This document shows, one piece after another, positions 46,937 through 54,251 of a stretch of 64,000 nucleotides of DNA. How positions within the stretch are numbered: position 1 is the first letter of the stretch; each line of letters starts with the position of its first letter. The notes under the pieces are model-generated. The model was not told where the DNA came from and made no database searches. It saw only the letters and a list, made by a program, of their open reading frames with translations. The position numbers and the translations under genes were made by a program. Location of the stretch: contig JAQBQB010000012.1 of NCBI GenBank assembly GCA_028287235.1, positions 80,955 to 144,954 of the forward strand, given 5' to 3'. The stretch comes from Gemmatimonadota bacterium. GTDB lineage: Bacteria; Gemmatimonadota; Gemmatimonadetes; Gemmatimonadales; Gemmatimonadaceae.

Positions 46937-47488
46937 ATGATGCGACGCCGCCTCAGCTTGATCGCCGCGCTCTTTTCGATCGGCGCGTGTAGCACGACCG
47001 GCAGCACGGCTCCGCTGCGCACGGAGCCGGATAGAGGCGCCGCGGGCGCGCCTTCATTCACCTACGAGCACGATGGCAGGCTCGTACCCGGCTCCGGCGG
47101 GCAGGCGGCCGCCTCGACTCAGCCGCTTCAATGCAGCGTCGAGGCGCCGCTGTTCGGCACCGCGCTCATCGGAGCGAGCGGCGGCATCCTCGACGTAGGG
47201 CGACATCGTCTGATCATTCCCGCCGGGGCGCTGGATCGCGACACCTGGGTATCCGGGAGTGTCGCCGCGGGATCGACGTTTCGAATCGACTTTGCGCCGC
47301 ACGGGTTGCAGTTTAGAAAGCCTGCCGGCCTGATTCTCGATGCGTCGGCGTGCACAGCTGTTCCGAACATCGTCTACCTCGATGAGGACGGCGGCATCGC
47401 CGAGCACATCGCAGCGATATTCAGTAACTGGTGGCATGTCATCGCAGCGCCGATCGACCATTTTTCCGGATACATGCTAGAAGTCTGA
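46937..47488 (+). CDS. ZU5-domain lipoprotein
   Basis: The 183-residue protein has a lipoprotein signal with LFSIGAC-type lipobox, C18. Following a short linker is a ZU5-like fold: ASGGILDVGRHRLIIPAGAL is the signature GG...IPxGAL, then strand-rich DRDTWVSGSV and FAPHGLQFRKPAGLIL. ZU5 domains occur in ankyrin and in bacterial exported proteins; here the function is unknown. It is followed by the TPR gene, 19 bases away, and is probably part of one transcript. Confidence 0.7.
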   Translation: MMRRRLSLIAALFSIGACSTTGSTAPLRTEPDRGAAGAPSFTYEHDGRLVPGSGGQAAASTQPLQCSVEAPLFGTALIGASGGILDVGRHRLIIPAGALDRDTWVSGSVAAGSTFRIDFAPHGLQFRKPAGLILDASACTAVPNIVYLDEDGGIAEHIAAIFSNWWHVIAAPIDHFSGYMLEV

Positions 47489-47507
47489 GCACCCGAGCCC
47501 GGCAGCT

Positions 47508-48494
47508 ATGAGCGGACGAGACACGATCACGGTCGGAGAAGCGGCGGAGCTAGCGGGCAATTATCTGGATGCATTGGGAGCATATCAGGCCGCCCTCGCC
47601 GACCCGGATCCTCTCGTCGTTGCGGATGCGCATTTTCATCTCGGCCGCGTAAACTGGCGGCAGGGGCGGTACGACGACGCGATTCGCGAGTACGAGTCGG
47701 CGCGGCTGCTCGCGATGCGAAAGGAAGCGACGGAGCTGCGCGCGCGCGTCGAGAACGGCCTCGGCGTCGTTCACCACGCGCGCGGCGAGTACGCGCAGGC
47801 GCGCGCGTCGTACGCCGTCGCGCTCGAGATCACGGCGGATGAGATCCAGCGGGGCCGCATCCTGCTCAACCTCGGGGCCGTGTCGAATATCGAAGGCGAC
47901 TTCGGCGGCGCGCGGTCGTACTACACCAAGAGCCGCGCGATCTTCGAGCGCACCGGGTTCGTACGGGGCGAGGCGTCTGCGCTCCACAACCTTGGCATGC
48001 TGAACGCCGACGAGGGACGTCTGGTCGAAGCCGACGAATCGTATCGCCGGTGCCTCGAGTTGCTCGAGTCGCTCGGCGATCGCCCGGGTATCGCGACGGT
48101 GCTGCTGAATCGGTCCGAGCTGAGCTGCGCGCGCGGCGACTTCGACGACGCGATCGCGAACTGCGACCTCGCCCTTTCGATCTATGCCGACGTTGGCGAC
48201 GACGTCGGGCGCGGTGAGGCCCAGCGGTGGAAGGGTCATGCGCTGTTCCGCCAGAAGCGATTCGCCGACGCCGAGCGCGTGCTCGCCGACGCCCTCAAGA
48301 TCGCGCGGCGCAGTCAGGTGCGATTGCTCGAGGCCGAGTCGTCGTGGGACATGGGGCTGAGTCGTGCCGCGCACGGCGATGGCGCCGGCGCGAAGGAGTC
48401 CCTGCAGCGCGCACACGAGCTCTTCGAGCAGCTCGGCGCCCGCCGCGAGCTTGCCAAAGTCGCCGCCGCGCTCGCCGCACTCCAGACCGAGTAA
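47508..48494 (+). CDS. Cytoplasmic TPR protein
   Basis: The 328-residue protein is almost wholly tetratricopeptide repeats, about seven units of the extended (42-residue, TPR_12-like) type, such as AHFHLGRVNWRQGRYDDAI, GLGVVHHARGEYAQARASY and HNLGMLNADEGRLVEADESY. No signal peptide is present. It resembles the TPR parts of bacterial signalling proteins. No catalytic domain is attached. It lies between the ZU5 lipoprotein and the DUF4382 protein on the same strand. Confidence 0.85.
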   Translation: MSGRDTITVGEAAELAGNYLDALGAYQAALADPDPLVVADAHFHLGRVNWRQGRYDDAIREYESARLLAMRKEATELRARVENGLGVVHHARGEYAQARASYAVALEITADEIQRGRILLNLGAVSNIEGDFGGARSYYTKSRAIFERTGFVRGEASALHNLGMLNADEGRLVEADESYRRCLELLESLGDRPGIATVLLNRSELSCARGDFDDAIANCDLALSIYADVGDDVGRGEAQRWKGHALFRQKRFADAERVLADALKIARRSQVRLLEAESSWDMGLSRAAHGDGAGAKESLQRAHELFEQLGARRELAKVAAALAALQTE

Positions 48495-48642
48495 GCGTCT
48501 ACTGTTGGCGCCGCCGCGAGCGTGGTGATCTTCGTCACGCGAGAGCTCGGCAGGTTCGAAGTTTGCAATCACTCCCCCGGCAAGAACCATCACATTCACG
48601 GCATCAATCGCGATGCCGCATCGCCAGGAGAGAGAGACGCTC

Positions 48643-49266
48643 ATGAGGAAATTCCGATCCATCGGGTTGCTTGCCGCGGCCGTGGGGGCCGCCGCCTGTG
48701 GCAGCGACAACACCAGTCCGGGGTCCGGATCGGTGACGCTGCAACTCACCGACGCCGCCTTTTCCGTGGATTCCGTGAAGAGCGCGGATATGTTCGTCGT
48801 CCGTGTCGATGGACGAGTCGCGGACGCGGATTCCGCGGCGGCGGCCAAGGGCGCCACGGACGACAGCGCGAACACCGACGGATGGGTCACGCTCGCCCGG
48901 CCGAACGCGGCGATCAACCTGCTGGCCCTACAGAACGGCGTGGCGACGACGATCGGCCAGTCGTCTCTTCCCGCGGGCACGTATCAGAGTTTTCGAATCA
49001 TCGTCGATCCGACGAAATCGAGCATCACGCTGAAGGACGGCAAGGTGTTGAGCGGCACGAGCTCGCCGAGCATTGTGTTTCCGAGCGGCGCGCGCTCCGG
49101 CATCAAGATCTCGATGTCGCAGCCGTTGACGATTGCCGCCGGACAATCCACCACCCTGCTGGTCGACTTCGATCTCGCGAACAGCTTCGTCCTGCGCGGG
49201 AACTCCCTCTCGCAGAACGGGCTGCTCTTCAAGCCTGTCGTTCGTGCGACGGTAAAGGCGCCGTGA
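48643..49266 (+). CDS. DUF4382-domain lipoprotein
   Basis: The 207-residue protein has a lipoprotein signal (AAAVGAAAC) and a DUF4382 beta-sandwich: SVTLQLTDAAFSVDSVKSAD at the start, AINLLALQNGVATTIG with SSLPAGTYQSFRIIV in the middle, and VDFDLANSFVL near the end. This domain resembles carbohydrate- or protein-binding beta-sandwiches; its role is unknown. The strong AGGAGAGAG before the ATG sets the start. It is convergent to pilin cluster B. Confidence 0.8.
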   Translation: MRKFRSIGLLAAAVGAAACGSDNTSPGSGSVTLQLTDAAFSVDSVKSADMFVVRVDGRVADADSAAAAKGATDDSANTDGWVTLARPNAAINLLALQNGVATTIGQSSLPAGTYQSFRIIVDPTKSSITLKDGKVLSGTSSPSIVFPSGARSGIKISMSQPLTIAAGQSTTLLVDFDLANSFVLRGNSLSQNGLLFKPVVRATVKAP

Positions 49267-49288
49267 TCGCCCGCCTGGCGTCGTGGTC

Positions 49289-50404
49289 CTACCACGACGC
49301 CAGATTGTCCATCCAAGTGTTGGGCATCACCGCGTACCGGCGCATCTTCGACGTTGCGTTGGAGACGTTGCACGAGTTGTAGACGTACGTCTTCTGGCCG
49401 TTCGCGTCGGAATCGTCGACGCTGCTCGTCGACGGCGTGCCGCCGATCAGGTAGTTCAATCCGCTGAGCGTCGCGCCCGCCGTCGTATTGTTTCCGTTCG
49501 ACGCGAGCTGGCCGCCGATCAACAGAATCCCGTCCCACATGTTGCTGCCGCTGATCGTGAAGTTGCTGTCGGCGATGATCATTCCGCGGCCGCGGTTCGG
49601 CAACGAATAGCCGTTGGTGTGGACGCGGATGATGGGCCAGTAGTTCGGATCGTTGGCGAAATCGGCCGCCGACGGAAACGGCTGGTCCGGCACCGTGATG
49701 TCGGCAGCGATCGAGTTCGATCCCACGATGCTCGCCCAATCGATGTTGACCTTCGGCTTCAGCTGCGCGAAGGTGTTCGACGTGTCGACCGGCGGGTTTC
49801 CCTCGACGTTGAAACTGTTTCCCTGCACGTGCAGATCTCCCTTGTCGACCAACACGCCGGCGACGGAGGGCTGCGCGCCGCACTGGTCGGTGCCGCTGAT
49901 CAGGCCCGTGCCGTTCTTGTTCAAGCCCGACAAGCTCACCCACGCGGCCTTCACGTCGATGGTCGTCGTGTTCCACGTCGCGTAGACGCCGACGCTGTGC
50001 TGCGCGAGCTGCGACATCCCTGCGCCCCCGAGCTTCACGGCGGTGTCGACACCGGTGGAGCGAATGAAAAACACGGCGTTGGCCGTACCGACCACCGGTC
50101 GGACTTTCACGGCGACCACGTCCGCGTACCCGCTGGCGAGCGTGACCCGCGTCCACTCCGAATCCGCCGTCGCCGGATCGCTGCAGTGGAGGCACCAGCC
50201 GGTCTGATTGCGCAGGACGAGGAACTGCTCGAGACCCGCCTCGGCGAGGTTGTACGCGCGATTCTGCCCCCGCTCGGCCGCGTTGGTGGTGTACTCACTG
50301 GCCGTCGCGGAGAAGGCGGCGGCCATCGCCGCCGTGAGCACGGCGATGATGAGAATCGCCATCGGTAGCGCGAACCCATTTCGATTCGACAGATGCGAAG
50401 ACAT
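49289..50404 (-). CDS. PilX-like minor pilin/assembly protein, cluster B
   Basis: This 371-residue protein has an N-terminal hydrophobic helix, FALPMAILIIAVLTAAMAAA, with GFAL-type start typical of PilX-like proteins that lack the E5 glutamate. A region with YNLAEAGLEQFL follows, the PilX/GspK helix. The C-terminal portion is a beta-rich exported domain. The ATG at 50404 has GGAG six bases upstream. It is the last of four cluster B genes. Its cluster A counterpart is almost twice as long. Confidence 0.72.
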   Translation of the reverse strand: MSSHLSNRNGFALPMAILIIAVLTAAMAAAFSATASEYTTNAAERGQNRAYNLAEAGLEQFLVLRNQTGWCLHCSDPATADSEWTRVTLASGYADVVAVKVRPVVGTANAVFFIRSTGVDTAVKLGGAGMSQLAQHSVGVYATWNTTTIDVKAAWVSLSGLNKNGTGLISGTDQCGAQPSVAGVLVDKGDLHVQGNSFNVEGNPPVDTSNTFAQLKPKVNIDWASIVGSNSIAADITVPDQPFPSAADFANDPNYWPIIRVHTNGYSLPNRGRGMIIADSNFTISGSNMWDGILLIGGQLASNGNNTTAGATLSGLNYLIGGTPSTSSVDDSDANGQKTYVYNSCNVSNATSKMRRYAVMPNTWMDNLASW

Positions 50405-50415
50405 CGTCACTCCGG

Positions 50416-51306
50416 TCAGTAGGATCGAACGTTCTTGAAGAACACCGCGGTGGAGAGCTGCGACCGCGACGCGACGGAGTCTCTCGACGTGGCGCGGGGA
50501 CTGATTGCCGTGAGCACCAGCTGCAGTCCGCGAATGTCGGAGAGGGGCGGCGGCGCGCTGCGCGCCGTGTCCTCACCTGTTTGATAGAACTTGAATCGCG
50601 CCGACGTGTCGAACGGCGACATCAACTCTTCGTTCGCTCCGCCCTGCACGTTGCGCCAGAGCGCGTTACGCCCCGGGTAGATCGACGACGCGCGGAACGA
50701 ATATGTGATTCGCTGCCAGAAGAAGACCGGCGCGCCGACCGGCGCGCCCGAGCCGCCGCTGTTCGTCACGTCGAGAACGTCGCCGGCGCGGCCACTGGCC
50801 GACACCGTGCGGATCTGCGCCTGGCCGTTTCCGGTTCCGGTACACAACGTCGGATCCGCGGCGGCGACCGGCGCGTCGGAGGTATTCGGATTCGCCGGAG
50901 ACACATAGGTGTACCGGCCGGTGGCGGCATTGCGCCACGCAAACCCGGAGTACACGGACAACGCGATCGTGGCGGAGTCGGTCGGAAGCATGCTTACCGT
51001 CGTCCGGTTGCCCGCCGTGGCGCATACGAGCCCCACCCGATACGGCACGAACGCGCGGACGAGCGATCCATCGGCCAGCACGGAATCGACGCCGCCGGAA
51101 TCCTGAACCATGCGGAGATCGGCGAGGAGCACGTTCGTCGAGCTGCGCGAGATCGTCCGTGCGGTCCGGAGATTCGTCTCGTGATCGAAGAAGCGCGTTT
51201 GCGAGGAGAGCAGCCTGGTCGCCGCGATGCCGATGATCCCGACGATCACCATGGCGAACAGCACTTCGATGAGCGTGAACCCGCGGCGCAAGGAAGGCGT
51301 CATCAT
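50416..51306 (-). CDS. PilW-like minor pilin, cluster B
   Basis: The 296-residue protein carries RRGFTLIEVLFAMVIVGI, a clear class III prepilin signal with glutamate at +5. The globular part is beta-rich, and the length is typical for PilW. Its start shares one base with the stop of the PilV-like gene (TGATG), so it is translationally coupled. It is one of a second set of minor pilins, distinct from cluster A in sequence and length. Confidence 0.85.
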   Translation of the reverse strand: MMTPSLRRGFTLIEVLFAMVIVGIIGIAATRLLSSQTRFFDHETNLRTARTISRSSTNVLLADLRMVQDSGGVDSVLADGSLVRAFVPYRVGLVCATAGNRTTVSMLPTDSATIALSVYSGFAWRNAATGRYTYVSPANPNTSDAPVAAADPTLCTGTGNGQAQIRTVSASGRAGDVLDVTNSGGSGAPVGAPVFFWQRITYSFRASSIYPGRNALWRNVQGGANEELMSPFDTSARFKFYQTGEDTARSAPPPLSDIRGLQLVLTAISPRATSRDSVASRSQLSTAVFFKNVRSY

Positions 51307-51719
51307 CAACATCCGACGCACAGCGGCGTCCCCGCGGGAGGAAGTGTGCGGTCGAGCATGACCGAATCACGGCGGGTCGCGTCCGCCGACGGAACCACCA
51401 CGACCTTGATCGTGTACCGGGTCGACGACGCCTTCGACACCGTGAGCTTTCGTGTATATGTGAAGTTGCCGCGCGTGATCACCTGATCCGTGGTCGACCA
51501 GGTCGCGAGGGCCGAGAACGGCGCGGCGCCGAACTTGTTCGCCTCGAGCTGGAGCGCCGCGGTGCGATTGGCCACGAGCCCGTTGTCGCGCCCGCGAACG
51601 GCGATGACGATCGCGAACTTCGCGAGCGACATGAGGACGATGGACAGGATCGTCATCGCGACCATGACCTCGATCAGCGAGAATCCCGACCGCCGAGTCC
51701 TGCTAGGCGTGCCCGTCAT
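51306..51719 (-). CDS. PilV-like minor pilin, cluster B
   Basis: The 137-residue protein has the prepilin signal RRSGFSLIEVMVAMTILSIV with glutamate at +5 and the usual hydrophobic helix. A short globular domain follows, ending in a VGC tail. The length and position between FimT- and PilW-like genes fit PilV/GspI. Its start overlaps the stop of the FimT-like gene by four bases. Confidence 0.85.
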   Translation of the reverse strand: MTGTPSRTRRSGFSLIEVMVAMTILSIVLMSLAKFAIVIAVRGRDNGLVANRTAALQLEANKFGAAPFSALATWSTTDQVITRGNFTYTRKLTVSKASSTRYTIKVVVVPSADATRRDSVMLDRTLPPAGTPLCVGC

Positions 51720-52183
51720 TCGACGCGCACCAATCCGGCACGCGTCATCCGGATCTTCTTCGTCGAGCCATTGGCGGACAGCGTGACGAGGAGCGTGTCG
51801 TTAGCCAGGCCGCCGGGATAGATCTCCAACGGCGAGCGCGACACGCTCACGTTTCCGCTCTGCAGCCCGTAAGCGTCCGCGCCCAATCCGATCTTGCGAT
51901 ACGCAACGGTCCCCGAGCGATCGGTCACGGCGAGCTGCATGGCCGACGCGCTCCACGACACGCGAATCGGCTGCCGGTTGCGACTCGCCAGCGCGAAGGC
52001 GGCCTCGAGGCCGTTCTGCACCGCGGTCGCCGCGCGGACGATTCGCTGTTGAATCATGATGTCATGAATGCGCCCGGCCGACATGGCCGACACGATGCCG
52101 AGGACCACGACCACGAGCATGAGCTCGAGCATCGTGAATCCGCGGCGGCGGCGCGGACGGCAGGAGCCGTTTGTTAGTTGCAT
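51716..52183 (-). CDS. FimT/GspH-like minor pilin, cluster B
   Basis: The 155-residue protein has a prepilin signal RRGFTMLELMLVVVVLGI with the +5 glutamate. A GspH-like body follows, seen in QNGLEAAFALASRNRQPIRV. FimT-type minor pilins can bind DNA in competent bacteria. It is the first gene of cluster B; AGGGATC lies just before the ATG. Normal glycine at -1 contrasts with the alanine in cluster A's FimT. Confidence 0.85.
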   Translation of the reverse strand: MQLTNGSCRPRRRRGFTMLELMLVVVVLGIVSAMSAGRIHDIMIQQRIVRAATAVQNGLEAAFALASRNRQPIRVSWSASAMQLAVTDRSGTVAYRKIGLGADAYGLQSGNVSVSRSPLEIYPGGLANDTLLVTLSANGSTKKIRMTRAGLVRVE

Positions 52184-52203
52184 GATCCCTAGAAATAGGC
52201 CAG

Positions 52204-52226
52204 GCCGTCACTATTACACAGACGGC
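52204..52226. promoter_or_regulatory. Inverted repeat upstream of pilin cluster B
   Basis: GCCGTC (52204-52209) and GACGGC (52221-52226) form a perfect 6-bp inverted repeat around an 11-base AT-rich centre. It lies 21-43 bases before the FimT-like start and could be a regulator site or a hairpin in the leader. Confidence 0.3.
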
Positions 52227-52364
52227 AGGATCTATCACTAAGTAACTATAGCCGCCGCTTCTGTAACGTGGATCACGCACTCCGACGGCCCCGGCCGCGA
52301 CCAAAAAACAGTCGCTCGGTTTCAATACATAAAGCGCTTCATAACAACGACTTACGAGATCGCA

Positions 52365-52970
52365 CTAAACCCGCGGCGCGTAGGCGAGCGTCAGAAACTC
52401 TTCCCGCGTCCGCTGATCCGAGCGAAAGAGGCCGCGCACGGCGCTCGTGATCGTCTTCGAATTCTGCTTCTCCACGCCGCGCATCATCATGCAGAGGTGA
52501 TACGCCTCGATCACCACGCCCACGCCCTGCGGCTTGAGCACGTCGTCGATGGCGCCGGCGATCTGCTCGGTGAGCCGCTCCTGCACCTGCAGGCGGCGCG
52601 CGAAGACCTCGACCAGGCGAGGCAGCTTGCTCAGGCCCACGATCTTGCCGTTCGGGATGTAGGCGATGTGCGCCTTTCCGTAGAAGGGCAGCATGTGATG
52701 CTCGCAGAGACTGTAGAGCTCGATGTCGCGCACCATGACCATGTTGCTCGCGCCCTCGGCGTCGAACAGGGCGCCGTTGACGACGTGCTGCACGTCCATC
52801 TCGTACCCGCGCGTGAGCCAGGCGAGCGACGTCGCGACGCGGTGGGGCGTGCGCAGCAAGCCTTCGCGGTCGGGATCCTCGCCGAGCAGCTCGAGCTGGC
52901 GGTGAATGAGTTGCTCGAACTCGGCGCCGGCAGCCTCGTCGACTGTATCTTCTTCTGACGTGTGGTTCAC
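52365..52970 (-). CDS. folE: GTP cyclohydrolase I
   Basis: The 201-residue enzyme converts GTP to 7,8-dihydroneopterin triphosphate, the first step of folate and tetrahydropterin routes. Zinc ligands lie in [10 protein letters not shown] and in the later cysteine of [11 protein letters not shown], and the [16 protein letters not shown] segment is the family signature. The GTG at 52970 follows GGAGAGGGC and gives an N-terminus of normal length. A GTG 22 codons upstream is less likely. It is divergent from coaE. Its product is the substrate of the PTPS-like enzyme encoded at 24548. Confidence 0.93.
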   Translation of the reverse strand: MNHTSEEDTVDEAAGAEFEQLIHRQLELLGEDPDREGLLRTPHRVATSLAWLTRGYEMDVQHVVNGALFDAEGASNMVMVRDIELYSLCEHHMLPFYGKAHIAYIPNGKIVGLSKLPRLVEVFARRLQVQERLTEQIAGAIDDVLKPQGVGVVIEAYHLCMMMRGVEKQNSKTITSAVRGLFRSDQRTREEFLTLAYAPRV

Positions 52971-53065
52971 GCCCTCTCCGTTGATTGGCGTTGACGCCTC
53001 ATTCGGCGACCCATAGCTTGGGCTCGCCGGGTGCACCCCCAGCTGTCATTACCGAGGAATCCGTC

Positions 53066-53695
53066 ATGCTCCTGGTTGGACTCACGGGCAACATCGGCAG
53101 CGGGAAATCGACTGTCGCACAGATGCTGTCGGAGCGCGGCGCGACCATCATCGACGCGGACGTTCTGGCGAGGCGCGCGGTCGAGCTGGGTACGGCCGCC
53201 TTCGAGAAGATCGTCGCCCGCTGGGGCGCCGAGATCCTCGCCCCGGACGGCCATCTCGACCGCGCCGCGTTGCGTCGGGTTGTGTTCGCCGACCACGAGC
53301 AGCTTGAAGAACTTAACCAGATCGTCCATCCGGAAGTCGAGCGCCTCCGGACACGGCTGGTCGAGCAGGCGCGCAAGCGCGGCGACCGCATGGTGATCTG
53401 CGACATTCCGCTGCTGTTCGAGCGCCACATGACCGATCGCTTCGACCGAATCATCCTGGTCGACGCGCATCGCGGCGTTCGGCTGGAGCGGCTGGTGAAG
53501 GATCGCGGCCTCAGCGAGACGGAGGCGATGGACATGATCGCGGCGCAGATGCCGGCGGAGCTCAAGCGGGCGCGCGCCGACTTCATCGTCGAGAATGACG
53601 GCACGCTCACCCAGTTGGAGCGGCGCGTGCAGGACGTCTGGAGCGCGCTCGCCCGCGACACGGGTGCGCCGCGCAGCGCGGCCGCGCTTCCTTGA
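53066..53695 (+). CDS. coaE: Dephospho-CoA kinase
   Basis: This 209-residue P-loop kinase makes the final step of CoA synthesis. The Walker A GLTGNIGSGKST occurs at the N-terminus. The lid region shows DADVLARRAVELG and the binding region has VHPEV. IPLLFERHMTDRFDRIILVD follows, which is the typical CoaE sequence. GAGGA nine bases before the ATG at 53066 selects this start. It is divergent from folE and followed by gcvH after 75 bases. Confidence 0.95.
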   Translation: MLLVGLTGNIGSGKSTVAQMLSERGATIIDADVLARRAVELGTAAFEKIVARWGAEILAPDGHLDRAALRRVVFADHEQLEELNQIVHPEVERLRTRLVEQARKRGDRMVICDIPLLFERHMTDRFDRIILVDAHRGVRLERLVKDRGLSETEAMDMIAAQMPAELKRARADFIVENDGTLTQLERRVQDVWSALARDTGAPRSAAALP

Positions 53696-53770
53696 CACGC
53701 TTTTTCGCCCCGGATAGACTCCGCGCGCAAGTACCTCTGCTTCACCCCGTCACCGACTAGGGAGCACGTC

Positions 53771-54160
53771 GTGTCCGAGATCCCGAAGGACCTGCTGTAC
53801 ACCGAAGAGCACGAGTACGTCAAGCCGACCGACGATCCGAACGTCGTGGCGATCGGCGTCACCGACTACGCCCAGGGCGAGCTCGGCGACATCGTGTTCA
53901 TCGAACTGCCCGCCGTCGGGACGACCTTCGGGAAACACGACGTGTTCGGCACCGTGGAGGCCGTGAAGGCCGTCTCCGAGCTGTACTCGCCGCTCGCCGG
54001 CGAAGTCGTGGCCGTGAACGACCGGCTCGACAAAGAGCCGGCGCTGGTCAACTCGTCGCCGTACGGCGATGGATGGATGATCAAGCTCAAGCTCGCCAAC
54101 GTCGACGACAAGCAGGCGCTGATGAAGTCGGACGTGTACGAGGCGCATCTGGGGCACTAG
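53771..54160 (+). CDS. gcvH: Glycine cleavage system H protein
   Basis: The 129-residue lipoyl carrier shuttles the aminomethyl group between P, T and L proteins. The lipoylated lysine is K66 in VEAVKAVSELYSP, and TEEHEYVK is the typical N-terminal motif. The start is GTG. It ends in a strong terminator shared with the convergent gcvP gene. T protein (gcvT) is not in the window. Confidence 0.95.
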   Translation: MSEIPKDLLYTEEHEYVKPTDDPNVVAIGVTDYAQGELGDIVFIELPAVGTTFGKHDVFGTVEAVKAVSELYSPLAGEVVAVNDRLDKEPALVNSSPYGDGWMIKLKLANVDDKQALMKSDVYEAHLGH

Positions 54161-54187
54161 TTGCCGTGACTGGGCGCGGAATGACAG

Positions 54188-54218
54188 AAGGGGCGAGCCA
54201 AGTCGGCTCGCCCCTTTT
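54188..54218. terminator. Bidirectional terminator between gcvH and gcvP
   Basis: A perfect 12-bp stem, with arms 54188-54199 and 54205-54216, has a five-base loop and a T run on the plus strand (54215-54218). It ends gcvH, and on the minus strand it is preceded by A's that would give a shorter U tract for gcvP. Confidence 0.85.
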
Positions 54219-54251
54219 GCTGCTTCCCTCTTCCCTGTTCCCTCTTCCCGC

